A stretch of DNA of 16,887 nucleotides from a bacterium (GCA_024231375.1 JAAEQP010000049.1:1-16887), one strand, 5' to 3'; counted from the stretch's first letter, positions 6,683-14,876 are shown. Program-made: numbers and translations. The notes: generated from the sequence alone by a model not told the origin.

Positions 6683-8245
6683 GTGCATGTATCGAAGACG
6701 AACCGACTTGTGAACTCTCTGCTAATCGCCCTTGGCGTGGCAGCGGCACTGGCCGTGGTGGTGACGGGTGTCTATGGACTGCGCAACGGCCGCGGGGCGT
6801 CCGCCGATCCGCATGCGGGTCACGCCCACGCAGCCGGAGGCCAGGAAGAGGGCCACGCGGCACATGGTGCCGAGGAAGCCGCGCGTGCCCGCGAAGATGG
6901 GGACGTGTGCTGTCCGGGCGAGGCGGAGCATACGGACATCGAGCACACGGCTCACGAGGGCCCGGGCGATGCCTGCTGCCCGGGCGAGGCGGAGCATGCG
7001 GACGCCGAGCATGCGCCTCACGAGGGCCCGGGCGATGCCTGCTGCCCAAGCGAGTCGGAGCACGTGGACGCCGAGCGCGACCCCAATCGGGGATGGTGCG
7101 GTGAACATTCCCTGTACGAGGACGAATGCGCGATCTGCGCTCCGGCGCGTACGGCGTTGCTGGAGCCGGGGCAGAGCATGAAACTGCGGCTTCCCGCCCC
7201 GGACGTGCTCAAGAAGGCTGGCGTGGTCATAGCAGAGGCCTCGCAAGGAACGGCGAAGGCGGAGACCCCGGTTCTGTGCAAGGTGACCTACAATGAAGGG
7301 CAGTTGGCCCACATCACGCCGCTGGTATCCGGTTCTATCCGCAAGGTGTTGGCCGATGTGGGCGATGCCGTGCCCGAAGGCGCGGCGCTCGTCGAACTGT
7401 CCTCGCCGGAGGTGGCGGACGCCAAGGGCGCCTACCTGTCGGCCTTGGCCGAGGAACGGCTTGCGGCGGTGACGCACAAACGGGAGAAGGGGCTCTGGGA
7501 GAAGCACATCAGCCCCGCCCAGGACTACGAACAGGCGTCCGCGGCGCTGGCCAAGGCGCAGACGCGCGTCCGCACGGCCCATCAGAGTCTGCTCAATGTC
7601 GGGCTGGGCTCGGACGAGATTCGGACGGTGCGGGACTCCCAGGACACAAGTTCGGTGGTGGTCATGCGCGCGCCCTTTGCGGGGACGCTTGTTGAGCGGC
7701 ACGCGGTGATCGGGGAAACGGTCGATCGCGGCGCGCTGCTGTTCATGCTGGCCGATCTGTCGAACATGTGGGTCGAGTTGGCCGTGCCCAGTGCGTTGTT
7801 CGGCGCCCTGCACCTTGGGGACTCGGTACAGGCCGAGTTCGAGGGTCTTGAGGGAGTGACGTTCGACGGCGAGATCGACTGGGTGGACACGCGGGTGGAT
7901 GAGGGGAACCGCACATTGCGCGCGCGCGCGGTGGTGTCCAATGACGCGGGACGATTGAAGCACGGGATGTTCGGCAGCGTACGCATCGCGTCGGCGTCGG
8001 CGCAACCGGCGGTGCTCGTTCCGTCCGATGCGGTCCAGCAGTTCGAGGGCGCCCCGGTGGTGTTCGTGAAGTTGGGCGAAGACCTGTTCGACGTGCGTCG
8101 GGTCACGCTAGGGCCCAACAAGCGGGACCACGTAGCCGTGCTGGCCGGCGTGGAGCCTGGCGAGGAGATCGTGGTTGCGCGCAGCTTCACCGTGAAGTCG
8201 GAGTTCTTGAAGGAACGCCTGGGCGCGGGGTGTACCGAACACTAG
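6683..8245 (+). CDS. RND efflux periplasmic adaptor, CzcB/CusB type, with Cys/His-rich N-terminal repeats
   Basis: The start is GTG 6683: AGGAG lies 8 bases upstream and a membrane segment (about residues 11-33) follows. The 520-residue product is a membrane-fusion protein linking an inner-membrane RND pump to an outer-membrane channel. After the membrane anchor comes a His-rich stretch (about 44-62), then three tandem 22-residue repeats (73-94, 95-116, 117-138) each starting GD(V/A)CCP, then C139-x2-H142-x6-C149-x2-C152, a motif seen in many metal-RND adaptors. From about 160 it is a usual adaptor: beta-barrel/lipoyl halves (ITPLVSGSIRKVLADVGD; VVMRAPFAGTLVERHAVIGE) around an alpha hairpin (about 250-310), then barrel and membrane-proximal domains. 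Usual adaptors are about 400 residues, so the repeat arm is the extra part. The pump gene follows 11 bases later. Confidence 0.93.
   Translation: MHVSKTNRLVNSLLIALGVAAALAVVVTGVYGLRNGRGASADPHAGHAHAAGGQEEGHAAHGAEEAARAREDGDVCCPGEAEHTDIEHTAHEGPGDACCPGEAEHADAEHAPHEGPGDACCPSESEHVDAERDPNRGWCGEHSLYEDECAICAPARTALLEPGQSMKLRLPAPDVLKKAGVVIAEASQGTAKAETPVLCKVTYNEGQLAHITPLVSGSIRKVLADVGDAVPEGAALVELSSPEVADAKGAYLSALAEERLAAVTHKREKGLWEKHISPAQDYEQASAALAKAQTRVRTAHQSLLNVGLGSDEIRTVRDSQDTSSVVVMRAPFAGTLVERHAVIGETVDRGALLFMLADLSNMWVELAVPSALFGALHLGDSVQAEFEGLEGVTFDGEIDWVDTRVDEGNRTLRARAVVSNDAGRLKHGMFGSVRIASASAQPAVLVPSDAVQQFEGAPVVFVKLGEDLFDVRRVTLGPNKRDHVAVLAGVEPGEEIVVARSFTVKSEFLKERLGAGCTEH
6899..7096 (+). repeat. Three tandem 66-bp in-frame repeats in the adaptor gene
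   Basis: The units are 6899-6964, 6965-7030 and 7031-7096, each encoding 22 residues. I count 11 base differences between units 1 and 2; unit 3 begins identically to unit 2 for the first 17 bases and then diverges, most strongly in its last third. Each unit encodes a CC pair plus His and acidic residues. Most changes in the CCP(G/S)E core are silent or conservative, which suggests selection on the protein. Confidence 0.9.
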
Positions 8246-8256
8246 GAGTAGCGATT

Positions 8257-11200
8257 GTGCTCGAACGATTCGTCGACATGATCATGGAGCGCCGGGCGTT
8301 CATCGCGATGCTCTTTGCGGTGTGCCTGGGCGGCGCCCTTTGGATACTACCACGCCTGCCCGTGGACGCGTTCCCGGACACGTCGTCGGTGCAGGTACAG
8401 GTCAACGCCGTTGCGCCTGCGCTCAGTGGCGAGGAGATTGAACAGCAACTAGCGCTGCCCATCGAACTCGCCATCGGCGGACTGCCGGGGCTGGACAACG
8501 TGCGTTCGGTGTCGAAGTTTGGCCTGTGCCAGGTCACGGCGACCTTCAGCGACGGCACGGACCTCTACGACGCGCGCCAGTTCATCCTGGAGCGTCTGGG
8601 AACGGTCACGTTGCCCGACGGCGTCGATCCGCCCGAACTGGGGCCCATCTCGAGCGGTCTGGGCGAGGTGTTCGCCTATCTGATAGACTCGACCGACCCG
8701 GCCCGATCGACTGAGGAACTGCGGACGTTGCACGACTGGGTCATCAAACCTGAGTTGCGCAAGGTGGCCGGAGTGGCCGAGATCACCGCGTGGGGCGGAT
8801 ACGTGCGCCAGTACCACGTGGTCGCTTCGCCTGAGAAGTTGGTGGAATACGGACTGACCCTGTCGGACGTCTTCACGGCGCTGGAGCGAAACAACCAGAA
8901 CGTGGGCGGCGGCCAGGTGACGACGGCAGGTAGTGCGGTGCTGGTCCACGGACGCGGCCGGGTTCACACGGTCGATCAGATCGCGGGTATCGTCGTCACG
9001 GCGCGGGGAGGAATTCCTGTCCGTATCCACGACATCGCGACGGTGGAATTGGGTCACGAGGTGCGCCGAGGCGCCGTGACGGCCAGCGGCGAAGGCGAAT
9101 CGGTGCTTGGCCTGGGCTACATGCTCATGGGGGGCAACAGCCGGATCGTGGCGCGTGCGCTCCGGGCGAAACTCGAGGAAGCGTCGGAAGCGCTGCCGGA
9201 TGACGTGTTCGTCCGGGTGGTCTACGACCGGACCGAGCTGGTGGAGAAGGTGCTGGGCACGGTACGCCACAACCTGTTCGCAGGCGCGGTGCTCGTGGTC
9301 GTGGTGCTCTTTCTGATGCTGGGCAGCTTCCGCGCAGGTCTCCTTGTGGCCGTCACCATTCCCATGGCCATGCTGTTCGCGATTCTGGGGATGTACCGCA
9401 TGGGCATCGCGGCCAGCCTGCTGAGTCTGGGCGCCATCGATTTTGGCATTCTGGTGGATGGTTCGGTGGTGATGACAGACGCGAATCTACGGTCCCTGAC
9501 CGACCGCCGCCGCGCACTGGGCAGGCCTCTGACGCCGCGCGAACGCATGCAGGCCATCCTGTCGTCCAGCAAGGACGTGGTGAGGCCCATCGTGTTCGGC
9601 ATGGGGATCATCCTCATCGTGTTCTTCCCTGTGCTGAGTCTGGAAGGCACGGAGGGCAAGATGTTCGGTCCCATGATTTGGACGTTCATCTTCGCGTTGG
9701 CGGGCGCGTTGGGCATCGCGGTGATGCTCTCCCCCATCCTTTCGTACTACCTGCTTCCTCGGGCCGGGAAGGTGAAGGAAGGACGCGTCATGGGATGGGC
9801 CGCTTCCGTGTACGGGGGCGCGTTGCGCCACGCGCTGCGGTGGCGCGGCCTGGTGCTGGCAGTGCTGTTGGTGGCAGGCGCGGCCACGGTTGTCATGGCG
9901 CTCAGTCTCGGTGGCGAGTTCATCCCCAAGCTGAACGAGGAAGCGATCGTGATGAACGTGGTCCGGCTTCCGGGCATCTCGCTCCAAGAATCCGTGGAGT
10001 ACAACACCCGTATCGAACAACTGCTTCTCGACGGATTTCCGGACGAGATCGCCCACATCTGGTCTCGGACAGGTACGGCAGAAGTCGCCACCGACCCCAT
10101 GGGCATCGAACTGACCGATGTATTCGTCACCCTCCATCCGCGCGATCAATGGACCAAGGCGGATACACAGGAAGCGCTTGCGCTCCGGATGAACGAGACG
10201 CTGCACGGGCTGCCCGGCCAACGAATAGCGCTGACGCAACCTATCGAGCTTCGAATGAACGAACTGACGTCGGGCATCCGGTCGGACGTGGGGCTGAAGA
10301 TCATCGGCGACGATTTCGACACGCTGGTGGCGTTGGCGGACGACGCGCAGCGGATCGTGAACGGTATCGTCGGTGTGGCCGACACGTCGGCGGACCTGAT
10401 CACGGGGCTGCCGACCCTCCAAGTCGACGTTGACACGGAGGCCGTTGCACGGCACGGCATTCCCAAGGCGGACGTGCTGGACTTTGTCGCGGCCCTGGGC
10501 AACATCCGCGTGGGCGACGTGTTCGAGGGGCAGCGCAAGTTCGACCTGGCGGTGCGGCTGCCCGACGAACTGCGACAGGACGCGGGGCAGCTTGCGCGCA
10601 CCATCGTACCGACGGAGGCGGGCGCCCGCCTGACGTTGGGAACGCTGGCGGATATGCGCGAGGTGAGCGGGCTGGCCAACGTCAACCGCGAATGGGGCCG
10701 ACGCGTCATGCGTGTTCAGTTCAACGTGCGCGAACGCGACCTCATGACGGTCGTACGCGAAGCCCAGGGGCGGATCGCCGAGGACCTCGATCTGCCGGAA
10801 GGGTACCTGGTCGAGTGGAGCGGACAGTTCGAGCATCTGGAACGCTCGCAACGGCGTTTGGCCATTGTGGTGCCGTTGACGCTGGTCCTGGTGTTCATGC
10901 TGCTCTACCTAAGCCTTGGCAGCCTGAAGGACGTGCTCATCGTGTACACCGGTGTTCCCTTTGCGGCGATGGGCGGCGTTCTCGCCCTGTACTGGCGTGG
11001 CATTCCGTTCAGCGTGAGCGCCGCCATTGGGTTCGTAGCCCTGTCCGGCATCGCCGTGCTCGACGGACAGGTGATGATCGCCGCCATCCGTTCCATGCGC
11101 AAGCAGTGCGCCTCGCTGACCGACGCCGTGGTGCAGGCAGCGCAGTTGCGCATGCGGCCTGTGCTGGCCACGTCGATCACGGATGCCCTTGGATTCCTGC

Positions 11201-11364
11201 CCATGGCGTTGTCGATGGACGTGGGCGCCGAAGTGCAGCGGCCGCTGGCGACGGTGGTGGTGGGCGGTGTCGTGTCGTCGACGCTACTCACGCTCCTGCT
11301 GCTGCCGCTGTTGTACTGGATGACGGCCCGCGACGTTGGTCAAGGGGATGCCTCGTCGCGTTGA
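8257..11364 (+). CDS. czcA: Heavy-metal efflux RND pump, CzcA-like
   Basis: The start is GTG 8257, with AGGAG 8 bases upstream; the gene lies 11 bases after the adaptor stop. The 1035-residue length fits inner-membrane RND transporters, which use the proton gradient to export metal from periplasm or cytoplasm. The N-terminal membrane helix (about 13-31) is followed by VDAFPDTSSVQVQV, typical of heavy-metal RND proteins. Helix 4 reads GAIDFGILVDGSVVMTD; D395, D401 and D408 match the spacing of CzcA D402, D408 and E415, so the last acid is Asp rather than Glu. DFG..VDG favours the Co/Zn/Cd (CzcA-like) group over CusA-type Cu/Ag pumps. SRTGTAEVATDPMG and LKIIGDDFD are further family motifs. The C-terminus ends soon after the last helix. 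Specificity is inferred from motif only. Confidence 0.95.
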   Translation: MLERFVDMIMERRAFIAMLFAVCLGGALWILPRLPVDAFPDTSSVQVQVNAVAPALSGEEIEQQLALPIELAIGGLPGLDNVRSVSKFGLCQVTATFSDGTDLYDARQFILERLGTVTLPDGVDPPELGPISSGLGEVFAYLIDSTDPARSTEELRTLHDWVIKPELRKVAGVAEITAWGGYVRQYHVVASPEKLVEYGLTLSDVFTALERNNQNVGGGQVTTAGSAVLVHGRGRVHTVDQIAGIVVTARGGIPVRIHDIATVELGHEVRRGAVTASGEGESVLGLGYMLMGGNSRIVARALRAKLEEASEALPDDVFVRVVYDRTELVEKVLGTVRHNLFAGAVLVVVVLFLMLGSFRAGLLVAVTIPMAMLFAILGMYRMGIAASLLSLGAIDFGILVDGSVVMTDANLRSLTDRRRALGRPLTPRERMQAILSSSKDVVRPIVFGMGIILIVFFPVLSLEGTEGKMFGPMIWTFIFALAGALGIAVMLSPILSYYLLPRAGKVKEGRVMGWAASVYGGALRHALRWRGLVLAVLLVAGAATVVMALSLGGEFIPKLNEEAIVMNVVRLPGISLQESVEYNTRIEQLLLDGFPDEIAHIWSRTGTAEVATDPMGIELTDVFVTLHPRDQWTKADTQEALALRMNETLHGLPGQRIALTQPIELRMNELTSGIRSDVGLKIIGDDFDTLVALADDAQRIVNGIVGVADTSADLITGLPTLQVDVDTEAVARHGIPKADVLDFVAALGNIRVGDVFEGQRKFDLAVRLPDELRQDAGQLARTIVPTEAGARLTLGTLADMREVSGLANVNREWGRRVMRVQFNVRERDLMTVVREAQGRIAEDLDLPEGYLVEWSGQFEHLERSQRRLAIVVPLTLVLVFMLLYLSLGSLKDVLIVYTGVPFAAMGGVLALYWRGIPFSVSAAIGFVALSGIAVLDGQVMIAAIRSMRKQCASLTDAVVQAAQLRMRPVLATSITDALGFLPMALSMDVGAEVQRPLATVVVGGVVSSTLLTLLLLPLLYWMTARDVGQGDASSR

Positions 11365-11389
11365 CGGCGCCCCGGGCCACGCCTACAAT
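11361..11389 (+). promoter_or_regulatory. Promoter of the heparinase-like gene
   Basis: TTGACG (11361-11366) and TACAAT (11384-11389) are 17 bases apart, each a 5/6 match. The -35 box contains the TGA stop codon of the pump gene. The expected start site is near 11396, leaving a leader of about 70 bases that holds the hairpins at 11401-11433. Confidence 0.7.
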
Positions 11390-11400
11390 GGCGAAGAGGC

Positions 11401-11433
11401 CCCGCGCCCGTAGGGCGCGGGCGTCCTCGCGCC
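11401..11433 (+). other. Alternative hairpins in the leader of the heparinase-like gene
   Basis: CCCGCGCCC (11401-11409) is a perfect complement of GGGCGCGGG (11413-11421) around the loop GTA. The inner part of the second arm, GGCGCG (11414-11419), can instead pair with CGCGCC (11428-11433). The two folds exclude each other. No T-run follows. The first hairpin would lie a few bases from the expected 5' end of the transcript, where it could protect the mRNA; it could also end transcription of the pump operon. Confidence 0.55.
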
Positions 11434-11465
11434 GGGACTATCCCATCAAACGGAGAGAGAAAGCC

Positions 11466-13352
11466 ATGACCAGTGTTGCGCCTCTGTGCGTCTCAACCGC
11501 CCTGTTCTGTGTGTTTGCAGCGTCTGTCGCCACGCCATCGAGCGCTGAGGAATTGGACGCACGGTTGGCCCGCGTGCGGCCTTCCCATCCGCGGTTGTTC
11601 TTCGCGGAGAAGGAGACGGCCGGCATGAAGGCCAAGATTCAGGGGGATCCGCTGCTGAGCGACACGCTGGACTACCTGATCGCCGTCGCGGACGGGATGC
11701 TGAGTCTTGAGCCGGTGAAGCGCGAGAAGGTGGGGAAGCGTCTCCTGGGCGTTTCGCGTACGTGTCTACGGCGCGTGTCGTACCTAGCCTTCGCGTACAG
11801 GATGACCGGGAAGGAAGCGTATCTGCGGCGGGCCGAAGGAGAGATGCTCGCGGCGTCAGGATTCGAGGACTGGAACCCCAGCCATTTTCTGGACGTGGCC
11901 GAGATGACGGCCGCGCTGGGCGTGGGCTACGACTGGTTGTACAACGACCTCGATCCGGAAGCGCGCGAGACCATCCGGGGCGCCATCGTCGAGAAGGGGC
12001 TGCGCACTTCGCTGAAGGGCGGCGGCTGGGTCCTGACGACCAACAACTGGAACCAAGTCTGTCACGGCGGTCTCACGGTGGGCGCGTTGGCGGTTCTGGA
12101 GGACGAGCAGGAATTGGCGCGCCAAATCATCGCGCGGGCCATCGAGAATGTGCCGCGCGCCATGCGGGAATACGCGCCGGACGGGGTGTACCCCGAAGGA
12201 CCGAGCTACTGGGGGTACGGGACGACCTACAATGTGATTCTCATTTCGGCGCTGGAGTCGGTGCTGGGATCCGATTTCGGGTTGACTGCGGCTGAGGGGT
12301 TCACGGAGTCGGCGGATTTCTACGTTCGCGCGACGGGTCCAACGGGCCTGTACTTCAATTTCTCGGACTGCGGAACGCGAGGAAGCGCCTCGTCCGCCAT
12401 GCATTGGTTCGCGGCGCGTAGTGACGACCCGAGCCTCCTCCGGCGCGAGAAGGGGGAGTTGGCGGCGCTAACCGCGAAGACGCCGAGCGCCAAGGGCAGC
12501 TCGAACCGATCGTTGGCGTTCTTGCTGATCTGGTCCCGGCCTCTTTCAGATGCGACGCCCCCGGAGCAGCTCAACTGGAAGGGCGACGGCCGTACGCCGG
12601 TTGTTCTGCTTCGTAGCGGATGGGACGACGACGCCACGTACGTCGGATTCAAGGGAGGATCGCCCAGTACAAATCATGCCCACATGGACGTGGGGTCTTT
12701 CGTCGTCGACATGGAGGGTGTTCGTTGGGCGTTGGACCTTGGAGGACAGGGGTATCACGGTCTGGAATCCAAGGGCATCGATCTGTGGAACAAGCGGCAG
12801 GAAAGCGAGCGATGGACCGTGTTCCGGCTCAACAACCTCAGTCACAACACCCTGGTGGTGGACGGCGAATTGCAGCGGGTAGCGGGGAATGCTCCATTCA
12901 TTGGGTTCTCCGGCGACGAAGACGCACCGCATGCGGTCACAGACATGACGTCCGCATATGACGGCCAACTTGCCGGCGCGAAGCGTGGGATACGCCTGAC
13001 GGACAAGGCGGTGCTCATTCAGGACGAGGTGAAGACACTTGAGCGCGGTTCTTCCGTGCGTTGGGGGATGGTGACCCGAGCACAGGTGGAGATCGTCGGT
13101 CGTCTCACCGCGAAACTGACGCAGGACGGCAAGACCGTATGGCTGCGGGTGCTGGCGCCTGAAGATGCGAAGCTGGCCGTGTGGGACATTGCCAAGCCGC
13201 CGCGCGACTACGATGGCGAGAATCCGAACACGCGCATGGTGGGATTCGAGATCGACATTCCCGCCTCCACGGCGGCGCGATTCGGCGTGCTTATTGAACC
13301 GTCCGGCGAGCCGGCTGGACTGGCTACGTTGGAGGCCCTGGAGGACTGGTAG
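11466..13352 (+). CDS. Secreted heparinase II/III-family polysaccharide lyase
   Basis: The start is ATG 11466, with GGAG 10 bases upstream and a signal peptide (core about 7-20, likely cut after SSA near 27). The frame is open upstream into the pump gene, but that part is out-of-frame shadow. The 628-residue product has an N-terminal DUF4962-like stretch (RPSHPRLFFAEKETAGMKAK), an alpha/alpha-barrel with NNWNQVCHGG (N193-G202) and YPEGPSYWGYGTTYN, then a beta-sandwich with NHAHMDVGSFVVD (H404, H406, D408) and SHNTLVVDG (S459-L463). Asn, Tyr and His in these motifs form the active site in the family, whose members cut heparin, alginate or other uronic-acid polymers by beta-elimination. It probably acts in the periplasm. 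The substrate cannot be told from sequence. It has its own promoter and precedes a LacI gene. Confidence 0.9.
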   Translation: MTSVAPLCVSTALFCVFAASVATPSSAEELDARLARVRPSHPRLFFAEKETAGMKAKIQGDPLLSDTLDYLIAVADGMLSLEPVKREKVGKRLLGVSRTCLRRVSYLAFAYRMTGKEAYLRRAEGEMLAASGFEDWNPSHFLDVAEMTAALGVGYDWLYNDLDPEARETIRGAIVEKGLRTSLKGGGWVLTTNNWNQVCHGGLTVGALAVLEDEQELARQIIARAIENVPRAMREYAPDGVYPEGPSYWGYGTTYNVILISALESVLGSDFGLTAAEGFTESADFYVRATGPTGLYFNFSDCGTRGSASSAMHWFAARSDDPSLLRREKGELAALTAKTPSAKGSSNRSLAFLLIWSRPLSDATPPEQLNWKGDGRTPVVLLRSGWDDDATYVGFKGGSPSTNHAHMDVGSFVVDMEGVRWALDLGGQGYHGLESKGIDLWNKRQESERWTVFRLNNLSHNTLVVDGELQRVAGNAPFIGFSGDEDAPHAVTDMTSAYDGQLAGAKRGIRLTDKAVLIQDEVKTLERGSSVRWGMVTRAQVEIVGRLTAKLTQDGKTVWLRVLAPEDAKLAVWDIAKPPRDYDGENPNTRMVGFEIDIPASTAARFGVLIEPSGEPAGLATLEALEDW

Positions 13353-13519
13353 CTTGTCGAGATCGGCTGCTCAGAACGGGATGGCGAGTAGCCGTGCCCT
13401 CTTGAGAGAACAAGGCGTTTCGAGGGGGGCAAGGATCGAGGCCGTGTGTCCGGGGTGTATCATCTTGGTTTTCGTGGACTTCGCTGTTTCGTTGATTGGA
13501 TAGGCGGTCCGCGCGGGCA

Positions 13520-13549
13520 TTGGCATCCCGAGAGCCGACTTGCTATACT
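13520..13549 (+). promoter_or_regulatory. Promoter of the lacI-family gene
   Basis: TTGGCA (13520-13525) and TATACT (13544-13549) are 18 bases apart, each 5/6 to consensus. The start site would be near 13556, giving a leader of about 84 bases that contains the palindrome at 13584-13598. The rest of the 287-base gap 13353-13639 holds nothing else I can name; there is a weak CTTG/CAAG hairpin near 13403-13416 and a T-rich patch at about 13460-13500. Confidence 0.65.
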
Positions 13550-13583
13550 ATTCAGATAACGTCTTTGGGGTATTGGGGATGAG

Positions 13584-13598
13584 TTCCGAAATTCGGGA
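13584..13598 (+). promoter_or_regulatory. Palindrome in the lacI leader, possible operator
   Basis: CCGAA (13586-13590) and TTCGG (13592-13596) form an inverted repeat around a single A, extended by one T·G wobble and one T-A pair. It lies about 30 bases after the expected transcript start, where LacI-family repressors often bind to control their own gene. A similar element is at 14725-14734. The odd centre differs from the usual central CG of LacI operators, so the role is tentative. Confidence 0.35.
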
Positions 13599-13639
13599 CC
13601 AGCGCACAAGGATGTGGCGGAGGTGGACGTAGTCGCCGT

Positions 13640-14695
13640 ATGAAAACTACTATCTATGACATTGCCCGCATGACCGGTGTGTCGACCAAGACCGTCAGCC
13701 GGATCATCAATGATGAGCCCCATGTGGCCCAAGCTACCCGCGACAAGGTACTGAAGGTCATTGAGGACGTTGGATACCAACCCCATATTGGCGCCAGGAG
13801 CCTGCGTAGCGGCCGGTGCGACTGTGTGGGAATGACGTTCTCGGCCCCGGTTGAGGCGGTTCCCGTTGGCGAGAATCTGCTGAGTTGGCTGTTCGGTCGT
13901 CTGTACACCCTGTTCGGCACCCGGGGCTACTCGGTGAATTTCGACTTCCCCACAAAGGGCGCGGCGAACAGCAACGACTACGCGCGGAGTTTGACCACGG
14001 GCCGGTGCAGTGCCTTGATCATCGTGGGTCCGTTCCGCCGGGGCGACACCATCATGCCCCGCATCCACCGTATGGAACTCCCCTACATGGCCGTGAGTTC
14101 GGTCGAGGGAGTGCCCGGGTGCAGCCAGGCTACGGTTGACTTCGAGGACGGCGTATACCAATGCACTCAGTTGCTTGCCAAACGCGGCCATAAACGGATC
14201 GCGTTGCTCACGAACTTCGAAGGGTACTACAGCGACCACCTGCGCCGGGAAGGCTATCGCCGGGCACTGCAGGAAGCGGGTATCGAGCCGCGCGACAATG
14301 ACGTTCACTCGGCGGGATTCACGCCCAGCCGGGCCGTGACGGTTCTGCACCGCATCCTGTCCGACCCGGAAGTCACGGGACTCATCGACACCAGCATGAT
14401 GGAGGACGGGAAGGCGCTACGGGAAGGCGCGCGGCGCGCAGGGCGTACGCTCGGCAAGGATCTTGAGGTGATCCCCTGGTCCTACACGGACGGGGCCACC
14501 GTTCTGCGCGAGGCCACGACCCATATGTGGTCGCCGCTTCTGGAGGCGGCTTCGGAGGGGTTGGAGCATCTCGCGGAATGGATCGGCGGAAGCCGCCAAG
14601 GCCCCATCGACGTGACATACCGCCCGATTCTCTATGAAGCATCAGGATCTGAAGAACTGCCAGCGCCACGGCGCGTGTTCGAACTCAGCGACTGA
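13640..14695 (+). CDS. LacI-family transcriptional repressor
   Basis: The 351-residue product begins with a LacI-type helix-turn-helix: TIYDIARMTGVSTKTVSRII (about residues 4-23), then QATRDKVLKVIEDVGYQPH and the hinge ARSLRSGR (about 54-61). The rest is a periplasmic-binding-like effector domain with VDFEDGVYQCTQLLAKRGHKRIALLT (about 169-194) and a DHLRREGYRRALQEAGI helix, the normal pattern for sugar-responsive repressors. Start 13640 fits the family N-terminus exactly, although the nearest GGAGG (13619-13623) is 16 bases away, so translation initiation may be weak. It lies between the heparinase-like lyase and the aldolase-oxidoreductase operon, both plausible targets; the inducer is unknown. 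Confidence 0.93.
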   Translation: MKTTIYDIARMTGVSTKTVSRIINDEPHVAQATRDKVLKVIEDVGYQPHIGARSLRSGRCDCVGMTFSAPVEAVPVGENLLSWLFGRLYTLFGTRGYSVNFDFPTKGAANSNDYARSLTTGRCSALIIVGPFRRGDTIMPRIHRMELPYMAVSSVEGVPGCSQATVDFEDGVYQCTQLLAKRGHKRIALLTNFEGYYSDHLRREGYRRALQEAGIEPRDNDVHSAGFTPSRAVTVLHRILSDPEVTGLIDTSMMEDGKALREGARRAGRTLGKDLEVIPWSYTDGATVLREATTHMWSPLLEAASEGLEHLAEWIGGSRQGPIDVTYRPILYEASGSEELPAPRRVFELSD

Positions 14696-14721
14696 CGCCC
14701 GCCTACGCTCTCTTGCCCACG

Positions 14722-14805
14722 GATCGGAAATCCGGAACGCAGACGAATTCCGTATTGTCCTCAGGGACACGTCTGCGTCCGCCCGCGGCGGACTCCGCTT
14801 GAGTC
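14722..14805 (+). other. Chain of overlapping hairpins after lacI
   Basis: Beginning 30 bases after the lacI stop: CGGA-AA-TCCG (14725-14734); ACGCAGACG (14737-14745) pairing with CGTCTGCGT (14770-14778), enclosing TGTCC-tcag-GGACA (14756-14769); GTCCGCC-cgc-GGCGGAC (14777-14793); and GACTC-cgctt-GAGTC (14791-14805). Neighbouring hairpins share 2-3 bases, so not all can form at once. No clear T-run follows. It lies upstream of the next promoter, so it would be in the lacI 3' end. Confidence 0.55.
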
Positions 14806-14847
14806 AGTCCCTCTGTTTCGCTCAGTCTTGTCCGGCGATTGGGGTTG

Positions 14848-14876
14848 TTGACCGCGGGGGATTGTCCTGGCAGAAT
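14848..14876 (+). promoter_or_regulatory. Promoter of the aldolase-oxidoreductase operon
   Basis: TTGACC (14848-14853, 5/6) and CAGAAT (14871-14876, 4/6) are 17 bases apart. The start site would be near 14883, leaving about 38 bases before the ATG with AGGAGG at 14911-14916. Confidence 0.55.

Noticed and set aside
6899..7096. CRISPR-like array
   Set aside because: The repeats are 66 bp, directly adjacent, in frame and protein-coding; no spacers.
9487..10851. 454-residue antisense open frame under the pump gene
   Set aside because: Low-complexity, His/Arg/Gln-rich shadow of a GC-rich gene on the other strand; no recognisable domain. The same holds for 6722-8005, 3753-4637 and 15769-16878 on the minus strand.
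10692..11465. Upstream extension of the heparinase-like gene into the pump gene
   Set aside because: It is out of frame with a well-supported pump gene and has no family match; the signal peptide begins at 11466.
13403..13416. CTTG-N6-CAAG as a terminator of the heparinase-like gene
   Set aside because: Only 4 base pairs and no T-run.
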